From Ilyobacter polytropus DSM 2926 (GTDB lineage Bacteria > Fusobacteriota > Fusobacteriia > Fusobacteriales > Fusobacteriaceae): a stretch of 64,000 bases of DNA. Position numbers and translations under genes: made by a program. This document shows, piece after piece, positions 15,423-23,716 of this stretch. The notes beneath the pieces are model-generated. The model had not been told where the DNA came from and made no database searches. It was given only the letters and a program-made list of their open reading frames with translations. The stretch spans positions 868,001 through 932,000 of the forward strand of contig NC_014632.1 in the NCBI RefSeq assembly GCF_000165505.1, written 5' to 3'. Position 1 is the first letter of the stretch, and each line of letters begins with the position of its first letter.

Positions 15423-17054
15423 ATGAAGATAGTAATAATTGGGTCTGTAGCAGCTGGAACATCAGTGGCGGCAAAAGCTAGAAGAAATAACGAAGAATGT
15501 GAGATAACCATATATGAAAAGGACAGCGATATAAGTTATTCAGGTTGCGGGCTTCCGTATTATATAGGGGATAGTGAAATAGAAAGAGATGTTCTGACAC
15601 CTAGAACAGATAAATGGTTTGAAAAAAGATTTAATATGGATCTAAAAATAGGACACGAAGTATTATCTATAAATAAAGACAATAAAACCCTTGTTGTAAA
15701 GAACCTTAATACAGGAGAGGAATTTGAAGATAATTATGACAAGCTGGTAATAGCTACTGGTGCTTCACCTATAAAACCCCCTATAGCCGGTATAGATGGA
15801 AAGAATGTATTCTTTTTGAGAAATGTTAAATCTGCAGATAATATAATAGAATATATAGCATCTAATTCTCCTAAAAAAGCTGTCATTATAGGGGCCGGAT
15901 ATATAGGTTTAGAACTTTTGGAAAACTTGGAAAATCTCGGTATAGAGGTCACTGTAGTAGAAAGAGAAGATAGAGCTATGTCTAAGATGGACAAAGATAT
16001 GGCAGTATATTTAGAGGACTACCTGACCAAAAAAGGAGTAAACCTTATTTTGGGAGAGGAAGTCACTAAAATAAACGAAAAATCTGTAGAGACAGCAACA
16101 GGGAAAAAAATAGATGCTGATTTTGCAGTAGTATGCACAGGGGTTAGACCAAATTCTAAACTAGCCAGTGGTATAGGGGTAGAGGTATATCCAAATGGTG
16201 CAGTAAAAGTAAATCATAAGTTAGAAACAAATATAGACGATGTATACGCCGTAGGTGATGTGGCTATGGCATGGTCAATAATAAACGGAGAACCAATGTA
16301 TGTACCACTTGGATCTACTGCAAATAAGATGGGAAGAATTTGTGGAGATGTAATCACAGGGGGACACCTTAGGTTTAAAGGGATTCTCGGAACAGGTATA
16401 TTTAAAGTATTTGACATGGCAGTGGCATCTACAGGTATGACAGAGGAACAGGCATTAGAAAGAGGTTATGATGTTGAAGTCATTCATAATATAAAACCCA
16501 ATCAGACTGCATATTTTGAAACAAGTAGAGAGATGGTAATAAAAGCTGTTGCCGATCGAAAAAGCGGGAAACTACTAGGAGTACAAATACTAGGAGAAAA
16601 CGGAGTAGATAAAAGAATGGATGTATTTGTGGCACTTATGAGTACCGGAGCCACTGTAGATGAGTTTTTCCATCTTGATTTAGCATATGCGCCTCCATTT
16701 TCTACTACAAAAGATCCTGTAATGTATACTGGAATGATATTAGAAAATGCTATCTACGGGAAAAATAAGATCTTATCAGTAAAAGAACTTATGGAAAATA
16801 GAGAATGTTATACTGTTATCGACGTAAGGGCTAGCAAACAATATGACGCCGCTCATATTCCAGGGGCAATTAATATTCCTCTTGGAGATTTGAGATCAGA
16901 GGCTCTAAAACTTGATAAAAATAAGAAATATGTTGTTCATTGCAATAAAGGAGTGACAGGAAATGCCGCTCAAAATGTAATGTTAAACCTTGGTTTTGAT
17001 TGTTATAACCTTTCAGGTGGATACAAAAATTATTCTGTACAAACAAAGAACTAG
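15423..17054 (+). CDS. CoA-disulfide reductase-like flavoprotein fused to rhodanese
   Basis: A 543-residue fusion. Residues 1-~450 form an FAD/NAD(P)H oxidoreductase of the CoA-disulfide reductase/NADH oxidase group: FAD motif IIGSVAAGTSVAAKARR, redox Cys42 in SYSGCGLPYYIG, NAD motif AVIIGAGYIGLELLENL, and YAVGDVA. Residues ~455-543 form a rhodanese domain with active Cys507 (VVHCNKGVTG). Known CoADR-rhodanese fusions reduce CoA disulfides or polysulfides and persulfides with NADH. It follows acr3 by 23 bases and is probably cotranscribed, an uncommon partner for an arsenic operon; persulfide or thiol handling during metalloid stress is an inference. Confidence 0.88.
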   Translation: MKIVIIGSVAAGTSVAAKARRNNEECEITIYEKDSDISYSGCGLPYYIGDSEIERDVLTPRTDKWFEKRFNMDLKIGHEVLSINKDNKTLVVKNLNTGEEFEDNYDKLVIATGASPIKPPIAGIDGKNVFFLRNVKSADNIIEYIASNSPKKAVIIGAGYIGLELLENLENLGIEVTVVEREDRAMSKMDKDMAVYLEDYLTKKGVNLILGEEVTKINEKSVETATGKKIDADFAVVCTGVRPNSKLASGIGVEVYPNGAVKVNHKLETNIDDVYAVGDVAMAWSIINGEPMYVPLGSTANKMGRICGDVITGGHLRFKGILGTGIFKVFDMAVASTGMTEEQALERGYDVEVIHNIKPNQTAYFETSREMVIKAVADRKSGKLLGVQILGENGVDKRMDVFVALMSTGATVDEFFHLDLAYAPPFSTTKDPVMYTGMILENAIYGKNKILSVKELMENRECYTVIDVRASKQYDAAHIPGAINIPLGDLRSEALKLDKNKKYVVHCNKGVTGNAAQNVMLNLGFDCYNLSGGYKNYSVQTKN

Positions 17055-17077
17055 CTGCCATTGGCAGCTAGTTCTTT
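17045..17077 (+). terminator. Hairpin overlapping the end of the CoADR gene
   Basis: A perfect 15-bp stem with a 3-base loop, core CTAGCTGCC-ATT-GGCAGCTAG. The TAG stop (17052-17054) lies inside the stem. The downstream T-tract is short, so it may be a terminator or a 3'-end stabiliser. Confidence 0.7.
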
Positions 17078-17111
17078 GCATTTAATCAAAAATGTCTAGT
17101 TGCCAATTATT

Positions 17112-17132
17112 AAATATCAATGTATGATATTT
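17112..17132. repeat. Palindrome upstream of the DUF1847 gene
   Basis: AAATATCA-ATGTA-TGATATTT, exact 8-bp arms with a 5-base spacer, 42 bases before the start. It differs from the two ArsR palindromes in half-site order and may be an operator for another regulator. Confidence 0.4.
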
Positions 17133-17174
17133 ATGGAAGAGAAAATATGTCTTATAAAGGGAGTGAAATAATTC

Positions 17175-17810
17175 ATGTATACCTGCGGAATTTGTAAAGT
17201 CCATGCATGCAGGACAGGGGACAGAGAGAAGATGCCGAAAAACTGTCCTTGTCTAGAAAAAGATCAGGATGTTATTGATAAAAGTAAAGAACTGTATAAA
17301 AATGAAGAAAATGCCAAGATAGCTTACCAGTCTGCCTTGATTGAGTCATGGGGATACTGTCAGAAGACCAGAATAGAGGAGACCATGGAATTTGCCAAGA
17401 GGTGTGGCTACAAGAGTATAGGGGTTGCATTTTGTGTAGGGCTCCACAGAGAAATGAGACTTTTACATAATATTCTTACAGCCAACGGATTTGACGTAAA
17501 CTCAGTGGTATGTAAAAGTGGAAGTATTCCAAAAGAAGAGTTAAACATAAAAGAAGAGCAAAAAGTCCGTCCATGCACTTATGAACCCATGTGTAATCCC
17601 ATTGGTCAGGCATTATATCTAAATAAGGCAAAAACTGATTTTAACATTCTTCTTGGACTGTGTGTGGGACATGATTCACTGGTTATAAAACATCTAGATG
17701 CTCCTGTGACTGTACTGGCTGCAAAAGACAGGGTACTTGGACACAATCCACTGGCAGCGATTTATCTGTCAGAGGGTTACTATGGCAAAAAACTTTATCC
17801 AGAGAAATAA
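17175..17810 (+). CDS. DUF1847 cysteine-rich protein
   Basis: A 211-residue DUF1847 protein. The N-terminal segment is cysteine-rich (CGICKVHAC and NCPC within the first 35 residues), followed by further conserved cysteines in YCQKTRIEE, AFCVGLHREM, RPCTYEPMCNPIGQA and LGLCVGHDSLV, so metal or Fe-S binding is likely. Such proteins occur mainly in anaerobes and are not characterised. The start has GGGAGTGA upstream. It lies between the CoADR-rhodanese gene and a C_GCAxxG_C_C redox protein, so it belongs by context to a thiol/metal module. Confidence 0.82.
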   Translation: MYTCGICKVHACRTGDREKMPKNCPCLEKDQDVIDKSKELYKNEENAKIAYQSALIESWGYCQKTRIEETMEFAKRCGYKSIGVAFCVGLHREMRLLHNILTANGFDVNSVVCKSGSIPKEELNIKEEQKVRPCTYEPMCNPIGQALYLNKAKTDFNILLGLCVGHDSLVIKHLDAPVTVLAAKDRVLGHNPLAAIYLSEGYYGKKLYPEK

Positions 17811-17902
17811 TTTATTAAGTTTGGGCCTTTTTTAGTCGAGATCAGACGTCGGTTCTGAGAGAGTATAGTAAAATAAATTGAGAAATAAAAAGGAGTGAAA
17901 AA

Positions 17903-18331
17903 ATGACAAGAACAGAAAAAGCTGTTGGAAACTTTGGAGATTATAATTGTTGTCAGGCAACAATAAGTGCTTTTGCAGAGGAATTGGATTTGGACATGAA
18001 AACTGCCTTGAAAATTTCATCAGGATTTGGTGGAGGACTTTCTAAAGCAGAGGTATGCGGGGCTGTAAGTGGAATTTGCATGGCCCTCGGTCTTAAATAT
18101 GGATCTGCAGATGCTGGAGATTTGGAGACAAAGAAAGAGGTAAAAGAATTAGTAAAAACATTCATGGATAAGTTTATTGAGAAAAATGGGGCCTGCACAT
18201 GTAAGGGTTTGTTGGGATATGACAAATCAACAGAGGAAGGAGCTAAAGTTGTGGAAGAAAAAGAACTTACACAAAAGCTCTGTCCAGGGTTTATAGAGGA
18301 TGCTATAAAAATAGCAGAGGATATGATTTAG
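17903..18331 (+). CDS. C_GCAxxG_C_C family redox protein
   Basis: A 142-residue protein of the C_GCAxxG_C_C family (DUF5714/probable redox-active). The name motif is present: NCCQATISAF, then VCGAVSGICMALGLKYG, later ACTCKGLLGYD and a C-terminal LCPGFIEDA. These clustered cysteines may bind a metal or form disulfides. The GGFGGGLSKAEVCGAV core is highly typical. AAGGAGTGA precedes the ATG. It has its own terminator and follows the DUF1847 gene by about 90 bases. Molecular role is not established. Confidence 0.87.
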   Translation: MTRTEKAVGNFGDYNCCQATISAFAEELDLDMKTALKISSGFGGGLSKAEVCGAVSGICMALGLKYGSADAGDLETKKEVKELVKTFMDKFIEKNGACTCKGLLGYDKSTEEGAKVVEEKELTQKLCPGFIEDAIKIAEDMI

Positions 18332-18373
18332 GTTGTATTTCCAATTAAGTGTAGATTATATTTTTAGCCGTTT

Positions 18374-18400
18374 ATGGGGTTCCAAATGGAACCCCTTTTA
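18374..18400 (+). terminator. Rho-independent terminator
   Basis: GGGGTTCC-AAAT-GGAACCCC, perfect 8-bp stem, then TTTT. It closes the metal/redox gene cluster. Confidence 0.9.
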
Positions 18401-18528
18401 AAATTCACGAATTTAAAGATTTTCAACTACTTTACATTGAATTTCATAATAAGAATTTAAAAAATAAAGTTTAGGAAGGATTTTAGTAAAAGAAAAGGTA
18501 AATGAAAAGAAAAAGGAGGAATAAAAAA

Positions 18529-19620
18529 ATGAAAATTGGATTGGTAATTTTATTATTTTTATTTTTTATAGGATGTTCCCAAATTGATAGTTATAATAAA
18601 ACAAGTGAAAATCACAGCGAATATATGATAAAGTCAGATCCAAATGAACAATTTGAGTATTATAATAGAGGATTAATAAAATATTTTTCAGGAGATATTA
18701 TCGGTTCGAGAAAAGATTATGACAAAACAATACAGTTGGATCCAGAATTTAAATACGCATATGACAATAGAGGTATATCTAAAGGGGATTTGGGAGATTT
18801 CGAGGGAGCTGTAGAAGATTTTGACAAGGCGATAGAATTGGATCCCAAATTTATATATGCATACAGTAATAGAGGTTTCACAAAAACGAAATTAGGGGAC
18901 TTAGAAGGTGCTATAGCGGACTATGATAAAGCAATAAAATTGAATCCAAAATTTAAACTAGCATATTTTAATAGAGGAAATGCAAAGTATTTCTCTGATG
19001 ATTACAAAGGTGCAATAAATGATTACAGTAAAGTGATAAATATAGATCCAAAATCTCAAGTTGCATATAACAATAGAGGACTAGCAAAATGGGAGTTGGG
19101 AGAATATAAAAGTTCTATAGAGGATTATAATAAGGCCATAAGATTAGATCCAAAATACAAACTTTCGTATAATAATAGAGGTTTTACAAAAGCCCAATTA
19201 AAAGATTATAAAGGTGCGATAAATGATTATAATAAAACAATAGAATTGGATCCTGATTTTGTACTAGCATATAGTAATAGAGGGATGGCAAAACTAAAAC
19301 TACAAGACTATAATGGTGCGATGGAAGATTATAATAAAGTAATAGAGTCAGATCCAGACTATGAAGTTGCCTATTATAGAAGGGGATTAGTAAAAACCAA
19401 ATTAAGAGATTATCACGGGGCACTAGAAGATTATAATAAAGTAATAAAATTAGATCCGAATTTTAAACAGGCATATTATAATAGAGGAATAATAAAAACT
19501 AAACTAGGAGATTTTGACGGAGCACTGGAGGATTTTGGTAAAACAATAAAATTGGACCCAAATGATAAAGATGCAAAGGAAATGCATAAAAAATTTCAGC
19601 TTACTGTAAGTGAAAAATAA
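18529..19620 (+). CDS. TPR-repeat lipoprotein
   Basis: A 363-residue predicted lipoprotein: signal MKIGLVILLFLFFIGC with lipobox FIGC, a short linker, then nine consecutive 34-residue tetratricopeptide repeats from about residue 39 to 344 (pattern AYxNRGxxKxxLGDxxGAxxDYxKxIxLDP) and a short tail. TPR arrays are protein-binding superhelices; here it would sit on a membrane face in the periplasm. The ATG at 18529 has AAGGAGGA at 18513-18520; an upstream ATG at 18502 would add a basic run with no good site. The 102-base repeat period is visible in DNA. It is monocistronic; partner unknown. Confidence 0.87.
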   Translation: MKIGLVILLFLFFIGCSQIDSYNKTSENHSEYMIKSDPNEQFEYYNRGLIKYFSGDIIGSRKDYDKTIQLDPEFKYAYDNRGISKGDLGDFEGAVEDFDKAIELDPKFIYAYSNRGFTKTKLGDLEGAIADYDKAIKLNPKFKLAYFNRGNAKYFSDDYKGAINDYSKVINIDPKSQVAYNNRGLAKWELGEYKSSIEDYNKAIRLDPKYKLSYNNRGFTKAQLKDYKGAINDYNKTIELDPDFVLAYSNRGMAKLKLQDYNGAMEDYNKVIESDPDYEVAYYRRGLVKTKLRDYHGALEDYNKVIKLDPNFKQAYYNRGIIKTKLGDFDGALEDFGKTIKLDPNDKDAKEMHKKFQLTVSEK

Positions 19621-20129
19621 AAATTATCATTGATTTTTAGGGTGATATAATAGTTTTTATGCTTTTTAAAATTATATGATTGCGTAAAGTTTGGAAATAA
19701 AAAAGGAAAAGATTTATTAAATAAAGAGTAGGATAGTATAGAGGTCTTGTTAAGGCCTCTATTTTTTTATTGGAATAAGTGATCAACTTTTCTATTTATT
19801 TTATTTAAATTAGAAAAATAGCAATTATATTACTTTGCTGCTTGAGAGATAAAACTTAAAAAGATTCAATGTGATTCTATATAAAGACCAGGTATATACA
19901 TAGGTAAAAAAATAATAAAAAGGAAATTAAGTGTTTTATTTTGGTTCGTTTTGATTTTGTGGTATATATTTTATTATGATTCAAGGTTAAGTAGTATTTT
20001 TCAATGAAAAAATAAATAATTAATAGAAAGGATATCAAAAAGGATTTATACGAGTATTTATGTATTGCTATAAATTTTTATGTTTTTGAAACAGAATAAA
20101 CTTTCATCATAAATTGGGGGGTGAGAGAG
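19621..20129. other. Intergenic region, about 500 bases
   Basis: Apart from the terminator at 19737-19769 no gene, RNA or clear promoter is visible. The stretch before the GGDEF gene was searched by eye for a c-di-GMP riboswitch and none was recognised. Confidence 0.5.
19737..19769 (+). terminator. Rho-independent terminator
   Basis: TAGAGG-TCTT-GTT-AAGG-CCTCTA, a 10-bp stem with one G-T pair and a 3-base loop, then seven T. Confidence 0.88.
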
Positions 20130-21434
20130 TTGATATTGTTGACAACAATGGACTCTACATTTGCATCTAAGAATAAAAAAATGTTAAAAGATATAGGATA
20201 CAAAAGTCTGCTTGCACGTTCTTCTGAAGAATCAATCAGTTTACTGGAAATGAATGACGAAATAAAACTGGCTATTATAGACATAGATACCGTCGAAGAT
20301 GTACTTTCTCTTGTTAATCATATTAAGTCTAAAATTTTTATCCCGGTGATATACACCACGGTTGATAAAAAGATTCCAATAAATCTGTATAATGATTTTT
20401 ATCACAGCTGTCTTCCAAAAGATAGCAACGAGTTTTTATTAGAGAACTTATTGGAAGCAGCCCTAAAACTATTCAGCGGGATCAGAGATTGTAGAATAAA
20501 ATGCTCACTAAATAAGAATAATGAGAATTTGGAGAGAAGAGAACAATACAGGGCTATTTTTGAAAATGATCAAGTTGTAATGATGATTATAAATCCTGAA
20601 ACTAAAAAAATAGTTGATGTAAACTTCGCTGCCACAAGATTTTACGGCTGGAGTAGAGAGGAAATGACTAAAATGTCGCTGTCAGACATTAGTCTTATCA
20701 ATGAAGATTTACTAGAAAAAAAGTTTAACCTTGTAAAATCTCAAAAGAAAAATTACTTTACAGTAAAAAATAGGATAAGGAATGGAGATGTCATAGATAT
20801 TGAAGTTTATTCAGGCCCCATAAAAATAGAGGGAAAAAACTTAGTGTTTGAGATAATAAAGAATGTAACACATCGCAAAGAATTCGAAAATATGATTAAG
20901 AAGTTAGCCTATTATGATGTACTGACTGATCTGCCAAACAGAAAGTCATTTTCAGCTCATCTTACAGAGTCAATAAAAAAAAGTGAGCTTAATAACTCTA
21001 AAATAGTACTGATTAATTTAGATATCGATTATTTTAAGGATGTAAATGATAGTTTTGGACAGCATGTCGGGGATAGTCTTTTAGTGGAGGTAGCTAGGAG
21101 GTTAGAAAAAAGTATCAGGGAATCCAATCAGGTGTATCGTAAAGGCGGAGACGAGTTTGCAATAATCATCAATGAAACTTTGAACCAAAATGAAGTATCT
21201 AAAATTTGTGACAGACTTTTATCTCAGTTAAAAAAGCCTGTTAATATTGAGGGACATCAAATTTTTGTGACAGGCAGTATAGGGGTATCAATTTATCCAG
21301 AGGACGGTACTGATAGCGAAACTCTTCTTAAAAATTCGGATTTAGCAATGTATAAGTCAAAAGAAAAAGGTAAAAACACCTATCACTTTTTTTCTGAAAA
21401 AATAGACTTAGAAAAAAACTTAAGAGAGAAATAG
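20130..21434 (+). CDS. REC-like/PAS/GGDEF protein, cut off from an EAL domain by a frameshift
   Basis: About 434 residues: a receiver-like N-terminal domain (about 1-120, LAIIDID), a PAS domain (about 145-255, YRAIFENDQVVMMIINPETK) and a GGDEF domain (about 265-425) with intact RKGGDEFAII. The I-site RxxD is RESN, so product inhibition may be lost. The TTG at 20130 is preferred because the G-rich site GGGGGGTGAG lies just upstream. The frame ends in LEKNLREK and a stop at 21434. One added base in the AAA run at 21429-21431 would continue into IASNLRQALLKKELQLYF, the normal GGDEF-EAL linker and EAL start. So this and the next gene are probably one broken bifunctional c-di-GMP enzyme, unless the base is a sequencing error. 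Confidence 0.8.
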   Translation: MILLTTMDSTFASKNKKMLKDIGYKSLLARSSEESISLLEMNDEIKLAIIDIDTVEDVLSLVNHIKSKIFIPVIYTTVDKKIPINLYNDFYHSCLPKDSNEFLLENLLEAALKLFSGIRDCRIKCSLNKNNENLERREQYRAIFENDQVVMMIINPETKKIVDVNFAATRFYGWSREEMTKMSLSDISLINEDLLEKKFNLVKSQKKNYFTVKNRIRNGDVIDIEVYSGPIKIEGKNLVFEIIKNVTHRKEFENMIKKLAYYDVLTDLPNRKSFSAHLTESIKKSELNNSKIVLINLDIDYFKDVNDSFGQHVGDSLLVEVARRLEKSIRESNQVYRKGGDEFAIIINETLNQNEVSKICDRLLSQLKKPVNIEGHQIFVTGSIGVSIYPEDGTDSETLLKNSDLAMYKSKEKGKNTYHFFSEKIDLEKNLREK

Positions 21435-21457
21435 CGAGTAACCTTAGGCAAGCTCTT

Positions 21458-22234
21458 TTGAAAAAAGAGTTGCAACTTTATTTTCAACCTAAAGTCGATT
21501 TAAAAAAGAGTGAAATAATGGGATCTGAATGTCTTGTCCGTTGGATCAAAGATGGAAAACTATATAAGTCACCTGGAGAGTTTATACCTGTGGCTGAGAC
21601 CTCTGGACTGATTTTGGACTTGGATAAATATGTTTTGTCAGAAGCATGCAGACAGATCGAAATATGGGAAAGCTCTAATATGAATGGGCAAAAGATTTCG
21701 GTCAATATTTCAGGTGTACATTTTAAACAGAAACGGATTATCGATACTTCAAAGAGTGTTCTTAATAGATTTAAAATACCTAAAGGGTCTGTTGAGTTAG
21801 AAATCACCGAAGGAATATTTTTGGAAGACATAGAAGAAGCTGCAGATACATTAATAGAGTTAAAAGCTTTGGGGTTTGGAATTTCCATAGATGACTTTGG
21901 GACAGGGTACTCATCTTTCAAGTATTTGAGCCGATTGCCTATAAATCGAATAAAAATAGATAAAAGTTTTATTGAAAATATAGGTAATATAGAAAATGAT
22001 ATTGCTATAACCAAAATGATAATATCAATGGGGAAACTTCTTAATCTAAATGTTATAGCAGAAGGAGTCGAGACAAAAGAGCAGCTGAATTTACTTATTG
22101 AAAATGGATGTACAGAGGTTCAGGGATATTATTTTGGAAAACCTATGCCTCTAAAAGAATATGAAAAATTCTACCGAATAAATAAGGATAAAATTGATGT
22201 ACTTTACTTTCAAAAGTTATTTAAGATTGGTTAG
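21458..22234 (+). CDS. EAL-domain c-di-GMP phosphodiesterase (3' part of a split GGDEF-EAL gene)
   Basis: A 258-residue EAL domain. Motifs: YFQPKVDL, SECLVRW (the EAL signature reads ECL, Glu kept), SVNISGVHFKQ, LEITEG, SIDDFGTGYSSFKYL and KIDKSFI, EGVETKEQL, QGYYFGKPMPL. All metal and catalytic residues appear intact, so hydrolysis of c-di-GMP to pGpG is possible. The only start is TTG at 21458 with no ribosome-binding site, and the open frame continues upstream to 21398, which fits a frameshift remnant of the preceding gene rather than an independent gene. Confidence 0.75.
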   Translation: MKKELQLYFQPKVDLKKSEIMGSECLVRWIKDGKLYKSPGEFIPVAETSGLILDLDKYVLSEACRQIEIWESSNMNGQKISVNISGVHFKQKRIIDTSKSVLNRFKIPKGSVELEITEGIFLEDIEEAADTLIELKALGFGISIDDFGTGYSSFKYLSRLPINRIKIDKSFIENIGNIENDIAITKMIISMGKLLNLNVIAEGVETKEQLNLLIENGCTEVQGYYFGKPMPLKEYEKFYRINKDKIDVLYFQKLFKIG

Positions 22235-22304
22235 AAAAATCATTTAAATTTAACTTATCTAATGGGAGTATTCATTAAAAACTAAGTTTTGAAAGGAACT
22301 TTTT

Positions 22305-23099
22305 ATGAAAATCAAATCAAAAAAAGCATCTATAATTGTGACATGGTACTTAATAATTTCGTTTATATGGATATTTTTTTATGATCAAATCATATATGTA
22401 GAGGCTCAGAATATTAAGTACTATAAATCATTTCAGATTTTTAAATGGATATTTTTTATCTTAATAACATCTCTTTTTCTGTATGAGTTAATAAAAAGAA
22501 GCCATTCAGAAATTGAAACTTTAAATAACGAGCAAGAGGATAGTCTTAGAGATTTAAAATCCCGTCTCAATGAACTTGAAAAAGTAGCGTATGTAGATTA
22601 TTTGACAAAATTGGCTACAAGAAGATTTCTTATGGAGAAATGTGAATTGTTGTTCGAAAGTGCAAAAAGATCAGAAATCACTTTAACTCTCTTAATGTTC
22701 GACATAGATTATTTCAAAAAATATAATGACAGATATGGGCATGTCGAAGGAGACCGTATTTTAAGAATAATAGGAAATCTACTAAAAAAGAATTTCAAAG
22801 GGAAAACAAATGCTATCGGAAGGTATGGCGGAGAGGAGTTTTTAATTGTTTTGCCCCATACAGATTTAAGAACATCAATATCCTTGGTAGAAAAATTTCA
22901 AAAGAAGTTGAAAATCTGTTTTCTTGAACATGGAGACTCACCTTTTGGTGAAATAACGGTTAGTATTGGAGTAAAAAGCGGTAAAATTTCAGAGTATGAA
23001 AGCGTAGATGATTTAGTCAGAAAAGTTGATGAAGAACTTTACAGAGCTAAAGAATCTGGAAGAAATAAATATAGTTTTTCTGAAAAAGACAATAGATAA
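22305..23099 (+). CDS. Membrane diguanylate cyclase
   Basis: A 264-residue protein with two transmembrane helices (about residues 8-28 and 43-63) enclosing a short periplasmic loop, a coiled-coil (about 68-95), then a GGDEF domain with DYLTKLATRRF, LMFDIDYFKKYNDRYGH and the active motif RYGGEEFLIVLP. It makes c-di-GMP from two GTP. The I-site position lacks RxxD. The start has AAAGGAAC upstream. It follows the split GGDEF-EAL gene by 70 bases, so both may be in one transcript. Confidence 0.9.
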   Translation: MKIKSKKASIIVTWYLIISFIWIFFYDQIIYVEAQNIKYYKSFQIFKWIFFILITSLFLYELIKRSHSEIETLNNEQEDSLRDLKSRLNELEKVAYVDYLTKLATRRFLMEKCELLFESAKRSEITLTLLMFDIDYFKKYNDRYGHVEGDRILRIIGNLLKKNFKGKTNAIGRYGGEEFLIVLPHTDLRTSISLVEKFQKKLKICFLEHGDSPFGEITVSIGVKSGKISEYESVDDLVRKVDEELYRAKESGRNKYSFSEKDNR

Positions 23100-23147
23100 T
23101 ATTTTTAAACACGATTTAAATTAGGGTATCTATCAATAGATGATTTT

Positions 23148-23172
23148 AAGAGAGGCTCAGTCTCTCTTTTTA
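23148..23172 (+). terminator. Rho-independent terminator
   Basis: AAGAGAG (23148-23154) pairs with CTCTCTT (23162-23168), 7-base loop, then T-rich tail. It ends the c-di-GMP genes. Confidence 0.75.
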
Positions 23173-23205
23173 TTGTAAACTTTAATTTTATGATTATATT
23201 CAAAT

Positions 23206-23255
23206 AAAAAAAAGGGAACCAACGGATTTTTAAATCCAGTTACTTCCCTAAAAAA
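23206..23255 (-). terminator. Terminator of the tRNA operon
   Basis: On the minus strand GGGAA pairs with TTCCC, with inner GTT/AAC and GGATTT/AAATCC stems, followed by eight T. Confidence 0.82.
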
Positions 23256-23266
23256 TTCATATATAA

Positions 23267-23355
23267 TGGCGATGGAGGTGGGATTTGAACCCACGGGGCT
23301 GTTACACCTTACACGCGTTCCAGGCGTGCTCCTTAGGCCACTCGGACACTCCACC
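23267..23355 (-). tRNA. tRNA-Ser (GGA)
   Basis: An 89-base class II tRNA on the minus strand. The acceptor strand GGTGGAG (from 23355) pairs with CTCCATC, followed by discriminator G and an encoded CCA (23269-23267). The anticodon loop within CGCCTGGAACGCG gives anticodon GGA. The T arm is GTGGG-TTCAAAT-CCCAC, and a long variable arm is present as expected for serine. It is separated by 7 bases from the upstream tRNA-Leu and shares its promoter. Confidence 0.96.
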
Positions 23356-23362
23356 AAGTTTG

Positions 23363-23448
23363 TGGTACCTGAGAAGGGACTTGAACCCTTAAGGACCGAA
23401 GTCCGGGGGATTTTGAGTCCCCTGCGTCTACCATTCCGCCACTCAGGC
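23363..23448 (-). tRNA. tRNA-Leu (CAA)
   Basis: An 86-base class II tRNA on the minus strand. Acceptor GCCTGAG (from 23448) pairs with CTCAGGT, then A and an encoded CCA (23365-23363). The anticodon arm GGGGA-CTCAAAA-TCCCC gives CAA. The variable arm CCGGACTTCGGTCC forms the long class II stem. It is first in a two-tRNA transcript. Confidence 0.96.
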
Positions 23449-23463
23449 ATTTGTTACCTCAAT

Positions 23464-23492
23464 AATATAGACTATTTGAAATTATTTGTCAA
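23464..23492 (-). promoter_or_regulatory. Promoter of the tRNA-Leu/tRNA-Ser operon
   Basis: Read on the minus strand: perfect TTGACA (23492-23487), a 17-base spacer and TATATT (23469-23464), ending 15 bases before the mature tRNA-Leu 5' end. Confidence 0.85.
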
Positions 23493-23642
23493 CAGATTTT
23501 TTGTTATTTTACCCGTGAAGAGTTTAGGACTACCTTTTTTCAGTCGTAATCTTGATTTTAGATGAACTACTTCATTGTTAAGTTTGTTTTATAAAATTAT
23601 ATTTATAGAAGTTTCTTTTGATGATAGATATAATAAAATATT

Positions 23643-23680
23643 AAAAATAGGTGCATCTTTTATAGAGATGCACCTAAAAA
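23643..23680 (-). terminator. Rho-independent terminator
   Basis: TAGGTGCATCT pairs perfectly with AGATGCACCTA (23648-23658 and 23666-23676). On the minus strand it runs into TTTTTAA, ending the DUF2202 gene. Confidence 0.82.
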
Positions 23681-23716
23681 TTAAATTACAATTTTTTTGT
23701 ACACTCTTGAATATGT

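Noticed and set aside
18643-19563. CRISPR-like or minisatellite repeat
   Set aside because: The 102-base period is in frame and encodes TPR motifs with diverged DNA, so it is a coding repeat.
19850-20125. c-di-GMP riboswitch before the GGDEF gene
   Set aside because: The conserved GEMM-type core and tetraloop/receptor elements could not be found; the region is plain AT-rich sequence.
23157-23450. Open frames across the tRNA region on both strands
   Set aside because: They lie over two complete tRNA genes with promoter and terminator and have no ribosome-binding site; they are artefacts of the tRNA sequences.
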